Position numbers and translations under genes: made by a program. Below the pieces are notes generated by a model, which was not told the origin of the DNA, did not search any database, and worked only from the letters and a program-made list of their open reading frames with translations. Positions 44,786 to 56,546 of a stretch of 64,000 bases of DNA are shown here, piece by piece (position 1 is the stretch's first letter; each line of letters opens with the position of its first letter). This stretch comes from Rosa chinensis. Its lineage: Eukaryota; Streptophyta; Magnoliopsida; Rosales; Rosaceae. The stretch is from positions 22,201,789 to 22,265,788 of the forward strand of contig NC_037091.1 in assembly GCF_002994745.2 (NCBI RefSeq), written 5' to 3'.

Positions 44786-47485
44786 ATGCGGTGCATGAAG
44801 GAGATAATTCATGAATTGTCAGGGGACAATCCACCATCCTGTTATTTGGGTCCTCACTTTCCTGGAGGCATGCCGCAAGTAATCTCTCAAGTTCTTGATG
44901 AATACCAAACGGACACCTCGTGGCATTTTTCTGAACGTGACTGGTCTTCGTGGCATGCCGGGAAGCCGTGAGGTTGGCCAACTCTTACAGACGAATGGAA
45001 AGCATGGGTTCCAAGAATGGAGCATTACTTCGGCGACCTTTGGAAAGAAATTGGTATCTTTCATGCCATCAAACTCACGGAACAAGACATAGTGGCAGAA
45101 AAACCCATGTTAGCGGCAACACTATGTTTTTCGGTCTCTGCTACTAATACCATGAATCTGCCATTAGGCTACATGAGTCCTACAATTTTGGACATATGTA
45201 CCATCACTGGCCTATCACCCATTGGTATTGAAATTACTGCAAACCACAGTCTTCCAACAACTTTTATGGATAGCTTTCTTCCTCCCAAATATGATGATAA
45301 AGAAGAACAAATGGATGCTACAAAAGAATCGAAGAGGCACCGCAACTATAGCACTTTGTATAACACATATGGTGTGGTCGACTCAAAAGAATCTTAAAAA
45401 AAAACAACCGGTCAAAGAGTATGAACACGCGGCTTTCTTGTTCTACTGGTTATGCAAGTACGTATTTTGTTGTAAGTCAGGACAGTGCCCTCGTGACTAT
45501 GCAGCAATAGCTGAGGCTTCTGGTACCAAACTAGCCCTCGGCCCTTGCTTTTGGTACCAAACTAGCCCTTAGCCCATTTGTTCTTGCGCATCTTTATAGA
45601 TGTTTACACCGTATTGTGACTGACCGCATGAATCCTAATGTTGGCGGTCCACTTTGGATGTTCCAACTATGGCTACGAGCTTATTTCCCTCAATTGTCTG
45701 CTGCTCGGCCTGAATACAACCATGATGTTATGTACGGCCGATACCTTATGGCTACACCTTCATCCCACATGTCTTTTGAAGACTGCTTTAAGATGTTCTA
45801 CACACTTAGAAGTTTAGAGAGCTTCTCTGTCTGCTATTCTCAATGGCATCCAGCTTCCACTGCACTCGGTTTGAATGAACCATCAGAAGTTCTTAGTGAA
45901 GTTCAATTAAGAGAAACTTGGGCCAGCTTTCTAATTTCACGGGATCTGCATTATGGGCTTGCAACCTCCAGCAAATACAAACCAGGTGTTGAGATTTACC
46001 ACCCCAACTCCTTCGCTCGTCAGTTTGGATTTATGCAAAGCTGCCCTGTCCCATATCAACATTTTGAAAATATTTTGAGTTCATGGTGCCGAAAGTTCAG
46101 AACAAAGAGCATGTGCATCCCGGTTTCAAAACGCTTCCGTCAACACTTCAACCGTTTTAAGATGAAAATATTTCAACCAAACGGTAGACCAACTCCTCGT
46201 TTTTCTATCTGGTGGTCAAGTTACTCTTCAAAAGTTGTCAATGCATATCTGATAGACCTATTCACGACACGAATGTTAAAAGGTATCTCCAATGGTCCGG
46301 AGTATCGGCGAGCTTAGAAAAGGGGACAAACAGATGAAGATGTGGACAGCTCGAATGATCGAGATGGAGAGAATCACTCGGCCTCAAAAAAACGAAACAC
46401 CGTTCTTATTACTGATATTACTGAAATATGTCCTTCCAACTCTGGTGATAGCAACCACACAGTAGAATTATTCCTCGATGATAATGAAGCAGCCAATGAG
46501 ACTTGGGTGGAAGGTGAAGACACCATGTCAATTGAAGCTTCTGCTGAATCCCTATCCAAGGATGATGAGGTATTTTCCTCTTACCCTTGTCTCACGTTTT
46601 TTTTTTTTTTTTTTCACATGGCTCTAAATAATCTGTTGGTAGGAAAAATCTTTTGAGCCAAATCAATCATCATATTATCATAAGCCTTCTTCATTCGAGA
46701 TTGTAGAGGAGACAACAAGCTTCCAACATCAACAAACTAATCAGGTAATTTGCTAGATTTGGAATTTAAACAAACCTGGTATTTCATTACTTTGGCGTGA
46801 TTGGACCCACCCTCATTTTTTTGTTTGTTTGTTTGTTTTGGTCATCCCAACAACTCATCTTCTATCCGCAGACACCTTAGCTCTGCTAGACAAGCTCACC
46901 AATCAACAAACTAACCATGAACAAGAGATGGACGACAATGACCAAATAGTAGTTGCGGCCAAGTTTGTAGAGGATCTTTGTCATACTGAACTTGTAGGCG
47001 TGGTCATTGATAACTTCTACAGCCGTTTCAAGGAGGAGCTGAATGTTTTGATTTCAGCGCGCTATTTCAGTCATGAAAAGGAACGAAAAATTGAAGAACA
47101 CCTTGAGATTATGGATGCTAGCATCCCTGTCTACATCACTACTCTTAAAAAATGGGACACTGGCCATAGACTTGAAAGAAATTATGGAGATATTGTTGCC
47201 CGACAAAGTCCTCGAGCCGCACAGCTAATAGAGTTGCACCATAGTTATGACAAAGATATTCAAGAATTAGCCGAGTTGGAGAAACGTGTGACTGCAGTTC
47301 GCGACCGTATGACCCAGACAATAGCTACTATCCAATAGCAATCTAACAAACATCACCGCGAGCTTGAAATCTTCTCGAGGCATGGGAAAGCCACTCAAGA
47401 ATTCTTGGCCAAGAAAAAAGAAATTGACAGCGTGCTGACCAAGACTAGTATTGACTGGGACGCATGGAAGAAGATTCTTCTTTGA
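44786..47485 (+). pseudogene. Plant mobile domain (aminotransferase-like) gene with coiled-coil tail
   Basis: Plus-strand pieces read in order: 44786-45400 (GWPTLTDEWKAWVPRMEHYF, LPLGYMSPTILDICTITGLS), 45405-45590, and 45616-46317 (NPNVGGPLWMFQLWLRAYFP, FEDCFKMFYTLR). A Ser/Asp/Glu-rich linker follows at 46342-46570. There are two likely introns (about 46571-46641 and 46745-46870) and a coiled-coil-like C-terminus (46871-47485). The first 230 residues belong to the plant mobile domain family. Frameshifts or stops occur near 44970, 45397, 45580, 46315 and 47336. The gene is antisense to the Gypsy pol at 48464-52110 and lies on its 3' side, the place where Tat-lineage elements are known to carry extra antisense frames. 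Confidence 0.8.
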
Positions 47486-47539
47486 TCACCTCGGTTTAAG
47501 CACTAACTTTTGCCGTGACATTTTTTATTTGTTATTTTT

Positions 47540-47850
47540 CTTGATCGTTTGCTTAGGCTTCGGCCTTGATATTTTTTTTTTAATGTTCGGCTACTTAGGC
47601 CTCGGCCTTGATTTTGGCAGTTTTAATTCGGCTTTGTCTTCCTCTTTTTATTTTTTTTATTTTTTATTTTTATGTTCGGCTACTTAGACCTCGGCCTTGA
47701 TTTTGGCCATTTTAATTTGGTTTCGTCTGCCTCTTTTTATTTTTTATTTTTTATTTTTTTATTTTTTTTAATGTTCGGCTACTTAGACCTCGGCCTTGAT
47801 TTTGGCCGTTTTAATTCTGCTTTGTCTTTGTTTTTTTTTTGTTTGTCGCA
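47540..47850 (+). repeat. ~90-100 bp tandem repeat, three units, T-rich
   Basis: ATGTTCGGCTACTTAG begins at 47583, 47672 and 47771, followed by CCTCGGCCTTGATTTTGGC and a T-rich spacer. Confidence 0.9.
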
Positions 47851-47949
47851 GCCGTGCATTAGGTAAGTTTAATAACTTGTGAACTAATTTGCTTCACCCC
47901 AACCGTGATATCACCCAAATTAACTTTTGACGGCCCACGATTGAGCCAA

Positions 47950-48290
47950 ACCTTGACTAAGATCAACCGCACCTCGGCTAGGAAAGACTTAATTAACCAG
48001 CCCATATCCGATTCTCGGCTAATTCACATTCATTAGAACTCTTAAATTACTGCAATTACTTCTATGATCAACCGAACCTCGGCTAAGATAGACTTAATTG
48101 ACCAGTCCATATCCGATTCTCGGCTAGGATTAGCCGAACCTCGGCTAATTCACATTCATTAGAACTCTTAAATTACTGCAATTACTTCTATGATCAACCG
48201 AACCTCAGATAGGACAGACTTAATTGACCAGCCGATATCCCATTCTCAGCTAGGATTAGCCGAACCTTGGCTAATACAATCTGAATTAAG
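47950..48290 (+). repeat. ~105-126 bp tandem repeat, three units
   Basis: GATCAACCG(A/C)ACCTCGGCTA recurs at about 47961, 48066 and 48192, each with GACTTAATT(A/G)ACCAG and CATATCCGATTCTCGGCTA. It lies 3' of the Gypsy integrase. Confidence 0.9.
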
Positions 48291-48463
48291 TTATTGACTA
48301 AACAAGATTCAATCCTGGACAAATTCAACTGATCCACTCTAAGCTTAGCCAAACCTTAGCTAGAACCTTAGCTAAATTATCAACCAACCTGTCTTGTCCC
48401 ACTGCCAGATACATCATGTTGTTTCTTATCCCCCCAAGGGAGACTACTATTTGCATAGTTGGA

Positions 48464-51400
48464 TCACTTTAATAATGAATTATGTTCCAACATCTCCCAT
48501 GCAGTAGGATAGTACCTCTTTAAATGTTGGCCATTTATGGGCATATAATGCAATTCGCCATCTCGATTCCGAAGATGGTAAGGCCCATTTCCAAGGATCC
48601 GATCAACAATAAATGGCCCCTCCCATTTTGGTGACCATTTTCCATACTTTGGATCTTTTGCAGTTTCAGGTAGTACTGCCTTCCAAACTAGATCCTCTTC
48701 AGCAAACGTTTTTCCTTTGACCCGTTTATCATAAGCTTGTGCCACAGTGCATTTCTGAGCTTCTGTACCTTTGTAAGCGTCCAATCTAGCTTGATCAAGA
48801 TCCTCCAATTCTTGCAACATAGCTTGAGTATAGTCCCCAGTTGTTAAATTATTTTGCTCTGCCACTCGTATAGCCTTAATCTTTATTTCGACTGGGAGCA
48901 TGGCATCATGGCCATATATCAAGGCAAATGGGGTAGTTCCGGTTGCAGACCGCTTTGAGGTCCGAAGTGCCCACAAAGTCTCAGACAAAATGTTATGCCA
49001 ATCACTTGGCTTGTCATTGATCATTCTTTTTAGAATGTTGATAACTATCTTGTTGGCAGCTTCTGCTTGACCATTTGCTTTTGGGTAATACGGGGAAGAG
49101 TGGACCATTTTGATTCCCATATCGTTGGCCACCGTGTGCATAGCTTCCGAGATAAATACTGATCCATGGTCAGTCGTAATCGACTCTGGAACTCCAAATC
49201 TATGAACTATCTCATGCTTAATGAAAGAAATCACTGTTTCACTAGAAATAGAAGTGTATGGCTTGGCCTCAACCCATTTTGTGAAATAACCAGTCGCCAC
49301 TAGGATCCAAACATGTTGTTTAGATGACGCTGGATGGATCTTTCCAATAATATCCATGGCCCAGCTTCGAAACGGCCATGGCTTAACTATCAGATGTAAT
49401 AGCTCAGCAGGGGCTCTCTGGAGGGGTCCGTGAATCTGACACTTCTTACAACTACGAGCGTACTCAATACAATCTTTCAGAATAGTTGGCCAATAATAAC
49501 CTTGTCTTCGAATTAACCAACGCATTTTTATTCCAGCTTGATGAGCTCCGCAAATTCCCTCGTGCACTTCATGCATCACTTTCATGACATCCTGCCCTCC
49601 AAGACATAACAGCAACAAATCATCTGCACTTTTACAATACACCTGATCCTTGTAGAGAACAAAATTTTGAGCCAAATACTTTGTTTTATGGTCATGGCTG
49701 TCCTCTAGGTTGTCATGGAATCTAATGATGGGATATCTCCAATCAGATGGGTCCACAGTAACCACAGAAATCTCCATTGCCACACCACGCTCCTGCAAGG
49801 CAGGCATTGTTCTCTTTGATATCTTGATGGTTTGATTTCCCTCACTTTTTGTCAAACTCATACCTGAAGCAAGCTGTGCCAATTCATTGGCATCAGAGTT
49901 ATCTTTGCGCCCTACGTGGGAAAAACTCAAAAGCCTCAGCTAACTGGTTTGCTAAAGCGTAATATGGTAGTAATGACCAGCTTGTGCACTTGAACTCTTT
50001 TACCAATTGATTAATAACGAGTTGTGAAACTCCAATTATCAATACCCTCCGAGCTCCCATTTCCTGTAGCATTTCCATGCCAATAATCAAGGCTTCATAC
50101 TCAGCTTGGTTATTCGTGCAAGCAAAGTCAAGTTGACAAGCAAAGCGAAACACCTGTCCTTCAGGGGACTCAATCACAACTCCAGCCCCAGCCGAAGTTT
50201 CCGTGCTTGAACCATCAAAATCCATGGTCCAGAAGTTATTCTGTATGGATACTACATCAATAGTCCCAATCTCAACTTCTTCCATGGATTCTATTTCTTC
50301 AGAGGGGTGGTGAGCCAAGAAATCGGCTAAAGCCTGTCCTTTTACTGATTTCTGCGAAACATATTTGAAAGTAAACTCTGAGAGGGCCATTGTCCACTTG
50401 CCAATTCGTCCTCAGATAATGGGACGAGTAAGCATATACTTGATTAAATCTGGCTTAGATATGACTTGCACCACGGACGGCAACATATAATGTCGTAGTT
50501 TTATTGCCGAAAATACAAGGCCAAGCACAACTTTTCGATTGGTGTATATCTCTCCTCCACAGCCGTTAAAATTCTACTTAAATAGTACACGGCTCATTCC
50601 TTTCCCCAGTCATTGTCTTAGGCTAAAAAGCCACCAATCGAGTTTTCGGCCGCGACTATGTACAATTTCAATGGCCGACCTCGGACGGGGGGCATCGGTA
50701 CTGGTGGGTTTGATAAATAACACTTAATCTCGTCAAAAGCCTGTTGATGTTCAACTCTCCATATGAAGGGTTCCTCAGCTTTGAGTCTTAATAACGATGA
50801 AAAAGGTTGTATTTTTCCAGCTGAATTGGCAATGAATTGCTGTAAGAAATTTACTTTCCCAAGAAAAGATTGTAATTCTTTCTTATTTGTTGGTGGTGGT
50901 GCACTGATGATGGATTTAGCCTTGTTTTTATCCACTTCAATGCCCATTTGATGCATAAGGAAGCCCAAGAAATTACCAGTTGAGACCCCAAAAATACATT
51001 TTTGTGGGTTCATTTTTAATTGATGAGCTCTCATTCTTTCAAAGGCTTACTGTAGATAAGCTAGATGACTTCGTCATTTATTGGATTTGACAACCACGTC
51101 ATCTATATACACTTCTACTGTCTTGCCAATCATATCATGAAAGATCATGTTCATAGCCCGCTGATAGGTGGCCCCTGCATTTTTTAAGCCAAAAGGCATA
51201 ACAACCCACTCGTATGTCCCAAGAGCTCCAGGACACCTAAATGCTGTCTTATGTACATCTTCGGCAATGAATATTTGATTGTATCCGGCATGTCCGTCCA
51301 TGAATCAAAAAATTTCATGACGTGCCGCTCCATCTACAAGTAAATAAGCCATCGGCATCAGATATTCATCCTTAGGAGTGGCCGTATTCAAGTTCCGAAA

Positions 51401-52110
51401 ATCAATACATACTCTGATTTTGCCATTTTTCTTTTTAACAGGCACCACATTAGAAATCCATTCTACATATCTAGCAGTACGAATAAAACCAGGGTAGAGC
51501 AATCTTTCTATCTCATTTTTTATTTCAAGCTGCACCTCGGCGGAAAAGCTCCGTGGTGGCTGTTTATGTGGTTTACAATTTTCATATAGAGGTAATCTAT
51601 GTTCTACAACGCTCCGGTCTAATCCGGGCATTTCATGATAATTCCAAGCAAAACAATCTTTAAATTCCCTATGTAAAGCTACTAGCTCCTTTTTAAACTC
51701 ACTGGGAAGCAGTTTGCTTATAAAGAGCGGCTTCGGGTTCTCAGGTGTGCCAAGATTGATTTCCTCCCGAGGATCTTCTACCTCTGCTGGTGTGTCCTCC
51801 ATCTCAGCCGGGGCTGGGCCGAGGTCTTGTATTTGAATTTCTTCTTCATGTTTACCTTCTGATAAAAATTCAGCCAAGTTAATGGCCGCGCCTTGCTGAG
51901 CGACCCTTTCATGCCAATAGGCCAGCAAGTTGCTCATTGAAAGCTCAACTGCGGCCATCCCTTTATCCGCTTTGTTGTTGTTACTCATTGAGAACTGAGT
52001 CAAAAAGCTTAGCCAAGGCTGGGCTCTCCGAGTCTTCCAACACGGTTTCAGCACCAAGTGCTACCATCTTGCACATGTGTTTGCACTTATTTTTTGCACG
52101 TCGACATACT
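48464..52110 (-). pseudogene. Tat-lineage Gypsy pol: RT, RNase H, second RNase H, integrase
   Basis: Read leftward: a pre-RT region and RT (52057-51074) with VCIDFRNLN, FMDGHAGYNQ and YIDDVVVKS; connection and RNase H (51034-50618); a second, archaeal-type RNase H (50390-49899) with DFDGSST and NQAEYEAL; and integrase (49930-48464) with an HHCC finger (HEVHEGICG...CKKCQIHG), Asp in AMDIIG, Asp in TTDHGS and Glu in ANGQAEA. The double RNase H places it in the Tat lineage. The second RNase H has IIGVSQLV where IxGDSQLV is usual, losing a catalytic Asp. Frame breaks lie near 51303, 51050, 50600 and 49910. The integrase alone is an intact 488-codon frame. gag is missing or unrecognised to the right. 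Confidence 0.92.
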
Positions 52111-52159
52111 AAGCTCTTGCTGTTGGATGAGAGAGAATTTTGGCTGAGATTAAGTAAGG

Positions 52160-53436
52160 GCCAAGAATGAAGTCACTCGATCATTCGGCCGAGAATGAAA
52201 TTGATTGGCCATTCAGCTGAGATGAGGAAATTAGTCAAATAAGCATTAGGTCAACCGAGAATATAGAATTTAGGTCATACGGCCGAAATAAAGGTGTTGA
52301 ACGAAATCAAAGTTTCTCGGTCACTCGATCGAGATTATAGTTTTGAGTCGTATGACTCGGCGTTGTTCGGTCACTCGACCGAGATTAAAGTTTTGAGTAT
52401 GAGATAAAGACATCGTTCAATCACTCGGCCAAAGTTTGAGATTTTGGGTCGAACAACCCAAAAGTTGATGAAAGTGGATCACACGGTTACATGGTTGGAA
52501 AATCCAAGTTTAAATGAGTGACTACGCAGATGGCCCGAGAATAAGCTTACATATGCTTGGCCAAGCCCAACTGACAAACATCGGCCGAGGAATCCGTTCA
52601 AGGAAGGAATCCTCACAAGGAAAGAGTTCAAATCAATTAAGGATTTCAATTGTGAAGATTCCAGATATCAGCCGAATCATAACATTTATGGATGAATCAA
52701 CCCAAAAAAGGAAGATGAATTCTACTTGAATTCCATGTCTTAGAGAGAAAGTTAGCCTAGGTTTTGATCTGTATATATAGGAGCTCTAAACTCATTGTAA
52801 AGGATCATGCACCACACAAACAAATCAATGTATAACTTTAACTCACAAACTTTTCTCTTGCTATCTCATAGTTACTTTGCCTTCTATTCGACTTTTGCAA
52901 TTTGTTTCATTTCTAGTTTCTTAGTTTCAATTAAATACTTTACATTCAAGCATTTTACTTTCTTGTTTATTTACTTTATATGCACTTTACTTATTGCACT
53001 TAGGAGTAGTTCGTATCATAGAGTTATTGTCCATTGATCTCTTTCGGTCAATCCGGATTGGATCGATGCGATTCACTGTTCACACACGTATCATCTCATA
53101 ACGTTTTGACAACCGAGTCCACTTCACCTTCGTCTTCACTGTGATTTGCGAGTACCTTCACCCGATAGATCTATCGTTTGTCACTCGAACGTTTGAGTTT
53201 ACCCAAAAAGTAAACGTGATAGAAGATCCTGGTCAGGATTGACACCTAACTGAAGTTCTTGCAACAGAGGCATTAGAACCTAACGGCCAAGAGGGTTCCT
53301 TCCTCGGCCTACAATCATGTGAACCTCAGTCGGCCATTAGGCCACAAGTTGGCACGCTCGCTCAATTTAGAAGGGCGATTCAACCACAAGTCCCTCAGCC
53401 CCCATTTCGGCCGAGACGATTTTGAGGCAAACATCT
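52160..53436 (+). mobile_element. Tat-type LTR/leader remnant, plus strand
   Basis: Non-coding, with repeated TCACTCG(G/A)CCGAGA motifs (52170-52430), a TATA-like TATATATAGG (52774-52783) and an end just before a primer-binding-site-like sequence at 53437. It is in opposite orientation to the pol at 48464-52110. A partner LTR was not found. Confidence 0.5.
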
Positions 53437-53456
53437 TTTGGCACATCTGGTGGGAC
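53437..53456 (+). promoter_or_regulatory. Candidate primer-binding site
   Basis: TTTGGCACATCTGGTGGGAC resembles the TTTGGCGACTCTGGTGGG-like site that follows the 5' LTR of Tat/Athila elements as I remember it. Confidence 0.5.
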
Positions 53457-53473
53457 ACAAGTTATTAGCATAT

Positions 53474-53902
53474 TTACAAATGAGTTTCTATGAGCCGAAT
53501 GCAAACGGCTCTAATTCAATATATGATGCCAATGGTGGATACAGCTATGTGACGTACAATAGCTTTGTTGATTTGAATAGTCATGCCGAATGGAGTTTAC
53601 AAACACCAACAACTCAATATGGTTTTAACGGCCGTTACGTGTATGGAACATGGACTGATCAAAAGGCCGGATATTTGGTTAACCCACGGCCAGAATTTGT
53701 TTCGAATCACTAACAAAATTGTTGGAAAAACATTGAATCCATAAAAATGAGTACAGAAATTTTGTATGAAAACTCTCAAAAGAGCCAAGAAGAGTTGGAT
53801 GAATACTTTCAAAAGCGTAAAGAGAAACTGGACGAGGATTGGAGGAAGTATGAAGAAGAGTCCATGGAGAGAAGGAGAAAGTCTGAGGAAGAATATCTAT
53901 GA
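53474..53902 (+). pseudogene. Short 5' frames of a Tat-type gag leader
   Basis: Two short frames follow the primer site. One ends at 53713 and is Tyr/Asn/Ser-rich (SFYEPNANGSNS). The other, 53747-53902 (51 codons), is highly charged (KRKEKLDEDWRKYEEES). Together they resemble the poorly conserved N-terminal leader of a retroelement gag. The assignment rests mainly on position. Confidence 0.35.
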
Positions 53903-54192
53903 AGGGTTCTACATAGTGGACTTGTAGTTGGAGATTTATATCTAACATAAATATGTATGCGTTCGTTGCTAATGACCCATTTTGATGCGTTGTGGCGGGG
54001 CAATTGACACATAAACGACGCACTCAAATATGCGTAAGTACGACATAACAGACTGGCACCCAGCCACTAGCTGTAGCGCAAAGAAAAGTGAGTGGCGGGG
54101 GTTGTAGACGAATTAGTATAACTGCATGCAATATTACATACCCCAAGCGGAAATATTGGTGCGCATTACCAATGTATGGGCTACCATCGTAG

Positions 54193-54640
54193 TCATTTTA
54201 TGGCGGCTTTTCCGAGAGACCATTTGGTTGTGTACATGGGAATATGTTGCCTAACATCAATCCCTAATGATATGCAATAGTCATCGAAAGTCTTCGATGT
54301 AAACTCTCCAGCATTCTCAAGTCGAATTGACTGAATGGGATGATCCGAATAGTAAGCCCGTAGCCATATGATCTGGGCCAAGAGTTTATCACAAGTAGTA
54401 CTACGAGTGTACGATAGTGCGACATGTGGCAAGTGTGTATGCGCATCAACTAACACCATAACACATTTAAATAGTCAGTAAGTTGGTTGAATTGATCCAC
54501 AGAATCCCCTTGGATTCTTTGAGAACACATGTGTCCTTTGCATAGGATGGTCTCGATCCTTATTTAGCTAAAAAGCAGGCTTTCCAAAACGAGCGATGTC
54601 CTTAGAAGCAACCAATGAGGTTTTTGGTTGAGCCACGAAA
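54193..54640 (-). pseudogene. Copia integrase fragment
   Basis: Minus-strand frame 54459-54193 reads MVLVDAHTHLPHVALSYTRS, LLAQIIWLRA, SIRLENAGEF and TFDDYC, the Copia integrase catalytic core, ending in the HVHTQNG-like region. In front of it (54640-54470) are GFCGSIQPTY-like and charged pre-core residues in broken frames. It is cut on the right by the CACTA element at 54780. Confidence 0.8.
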
Positions 54641-54809
54641 TCACAATTGACTTGAGAAGTGGAGAGAGGTGGCACGTTGCGACACTTGGTGTCAATGCCA
54701 AGCTCTTGCCATAGGGGTGACAACATGGCCCTTCTTCGGCCAGTGACTGATGGCGGCGGCGCTATGAGGCGCGGCAGTGCACTACAAGAGAAAATAGCAA
54801 AAGCGAGGA

Positions 54810-55870
54810 ATTTCATTGTGACAACCCAAAAATCGTCGCAAAAACTTGGCAAATACGAGGAAATTTCAGTTGTCGCACATGATCCCATCGGCGACAACCA
54901 ATTTGTCGCATAAAGTAGGAATTTGCAAGAAATTGACAGTTGTCGCCCATATGACATTATGCGACACTCAATTCCTCGCAAAATGTTAATTAGGCGACAA
55001 TTTCTACCAGTTGTCGGTTAATGTTTCTGTGACAACTTTAACTTCCTCGCAAAAGATTAATTAGGCGACGACTTCTGTGAATTGTCGCTTAATGTTTATG
55101 TGATAACTAGATTTCTATCACTGAATACTGATTTAGTGACCACTTCTGTGAGTTGTCGGTTAATGATTATGTGACAACCTTACCTTCCTCACTGAAAATC
55201 AATTTGGTGACAAATTTATTTGGTTGTCGCTTAATATTTATGTGACAATTTGAATTTCCTCTCTGAAAATCAATTTGGCGACAACTTTAATGGGTTATCG
55301 CTTAATGTTTATGAGACAATTTGAATTTCCTCACTGAAAATAAATTAGACGACAACTTCTACTAGTTGTCGATTAATGTATATGTGACAACTTTAATTTT
55401 CTCACAAAAGGCCTATAAGGTGACGACTTTTACAGGTTATCGCTTGATGATTACGGGACAACCTGAACTTCCTCGCTGAAAATCAATTAGGCGACAACTT
55501 TGATGAGTTGTCGGTTAATGTTAATGTGACAACTTTAATTTTCTCACAAAAGACCAATTAGGCGACAAGTTCAACAAGTTGTCGCTTAATGTTTATGTGA
55601 CAACTTAAAATTCATCGCTGAAAACCAATTAGGCGACAACTTCTATTAGTGGTCGGTTAATGTTTATGTGACAACTTTAATTTTCTTGCAAACGACCAAT
55701 TAAGTGAGGACTTGTGCAGGTTGTTGCTTAATGTTTGTATGATAACTTGAACTTCCTCGCTGAAAACCAATTAGACGACTACCTGTACAAGTTGTCGGTT
55801 AATGTTTATGTGACAACTTTAATTTTCTCACAAAAAAATAATTAGGCAATGACTTTTACTGGGATAACAT
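54810..55870. repeat. CACTA left subterminal repeats
   Basis: About a dozen degenerate units of 70-85 bp combine AATTAGGCGACAACTT, GTTGTCG(G/C)TTAATGTTTATG and TGACAACTTTAATTTTCTC. GCGACAA and TTGTCGC within a unit are inverted. Such blocks are where CACTA TNPA proteins bind. Confidence 0.9.
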
Positions 55871-56546
55871 TGCATAGTAGAACGTTTCTGTTCAACATGT
55901 TACACGAATTTCTCCACAGGAATCAATAACTTCAAATCAAACTTGGTATGTATCGTTTAATAAAGCAAGAGAGGGATAACCTATTCTTTAGCTGTGTCTT
56001 GTACGTGTTTGGGTCTCCAGCTAAAGAGACTCAAAAGAGGGTCTACATTGAATGATTTTATAAAAACTGGTTGCAGGTGGAACACTCTTTTGATGCTTTA
56101 GATATTCACTAGGTGTAAAATCAATAATAGTAAACCAATTTTTGTTCCTGAATCTTAAGAGTAACCAAAAGGCCATCATGTTTCTCTATCTAAATATTTT
56201 AGCTTTTAATGGAAATTGTGATCTGTTCAACGGTTTCAAATATGGATTACAAGCTAAACCAGTCTCCATTATTCTCATGTATTGAGCGTAAGCCACAAGG
56301 GGACACATGATGGCCTGAAGATGACACCGGCTGCTTTCTCTTCCTCCCAGGCTGGTTTTTTGTGACCTTATAATTCAATGACAAGACTATGTTAGGAGCC
56401 TTCCCTAAAATAATGTTTAAGTACATAAATTAATGGAAATAATACCTATCTATAATAACAAAAGGACAGAGGAAACCAAAGTAGCAAGAATGATATGAGC
56501 ATGTGGAAGAACAGAGGAAACCACTTCCAGACGGAAAGATCTGTGG
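55871..56546. other. CACTA interior without catalytic domain
   Basis: In autonomous CACTA elements the TNP2 catalytic (Transposase_21) domain lies here, 5' of DUF4218, and needs roughly a kilobase. Only ~680 bp are present and no such motif is readable, so it appears deleted. 56497-56546 may be a decayed piece of the preceding exon (EEQRKPLPDGK). Confidence 0.6.

Noticed and set aside
52807..53037. 76-codon Phe-rich frame
   Set aside because: A/T-rich leader DNA of the Tat-type remnant; no motif.
44786..54779. Interpreting the CACTA ends at 44782 and 54780 as one element
   Set aside because: The first is a right end and the second a left end, so they face away from the DNA between them, and their TIR-proximal sequences differ.
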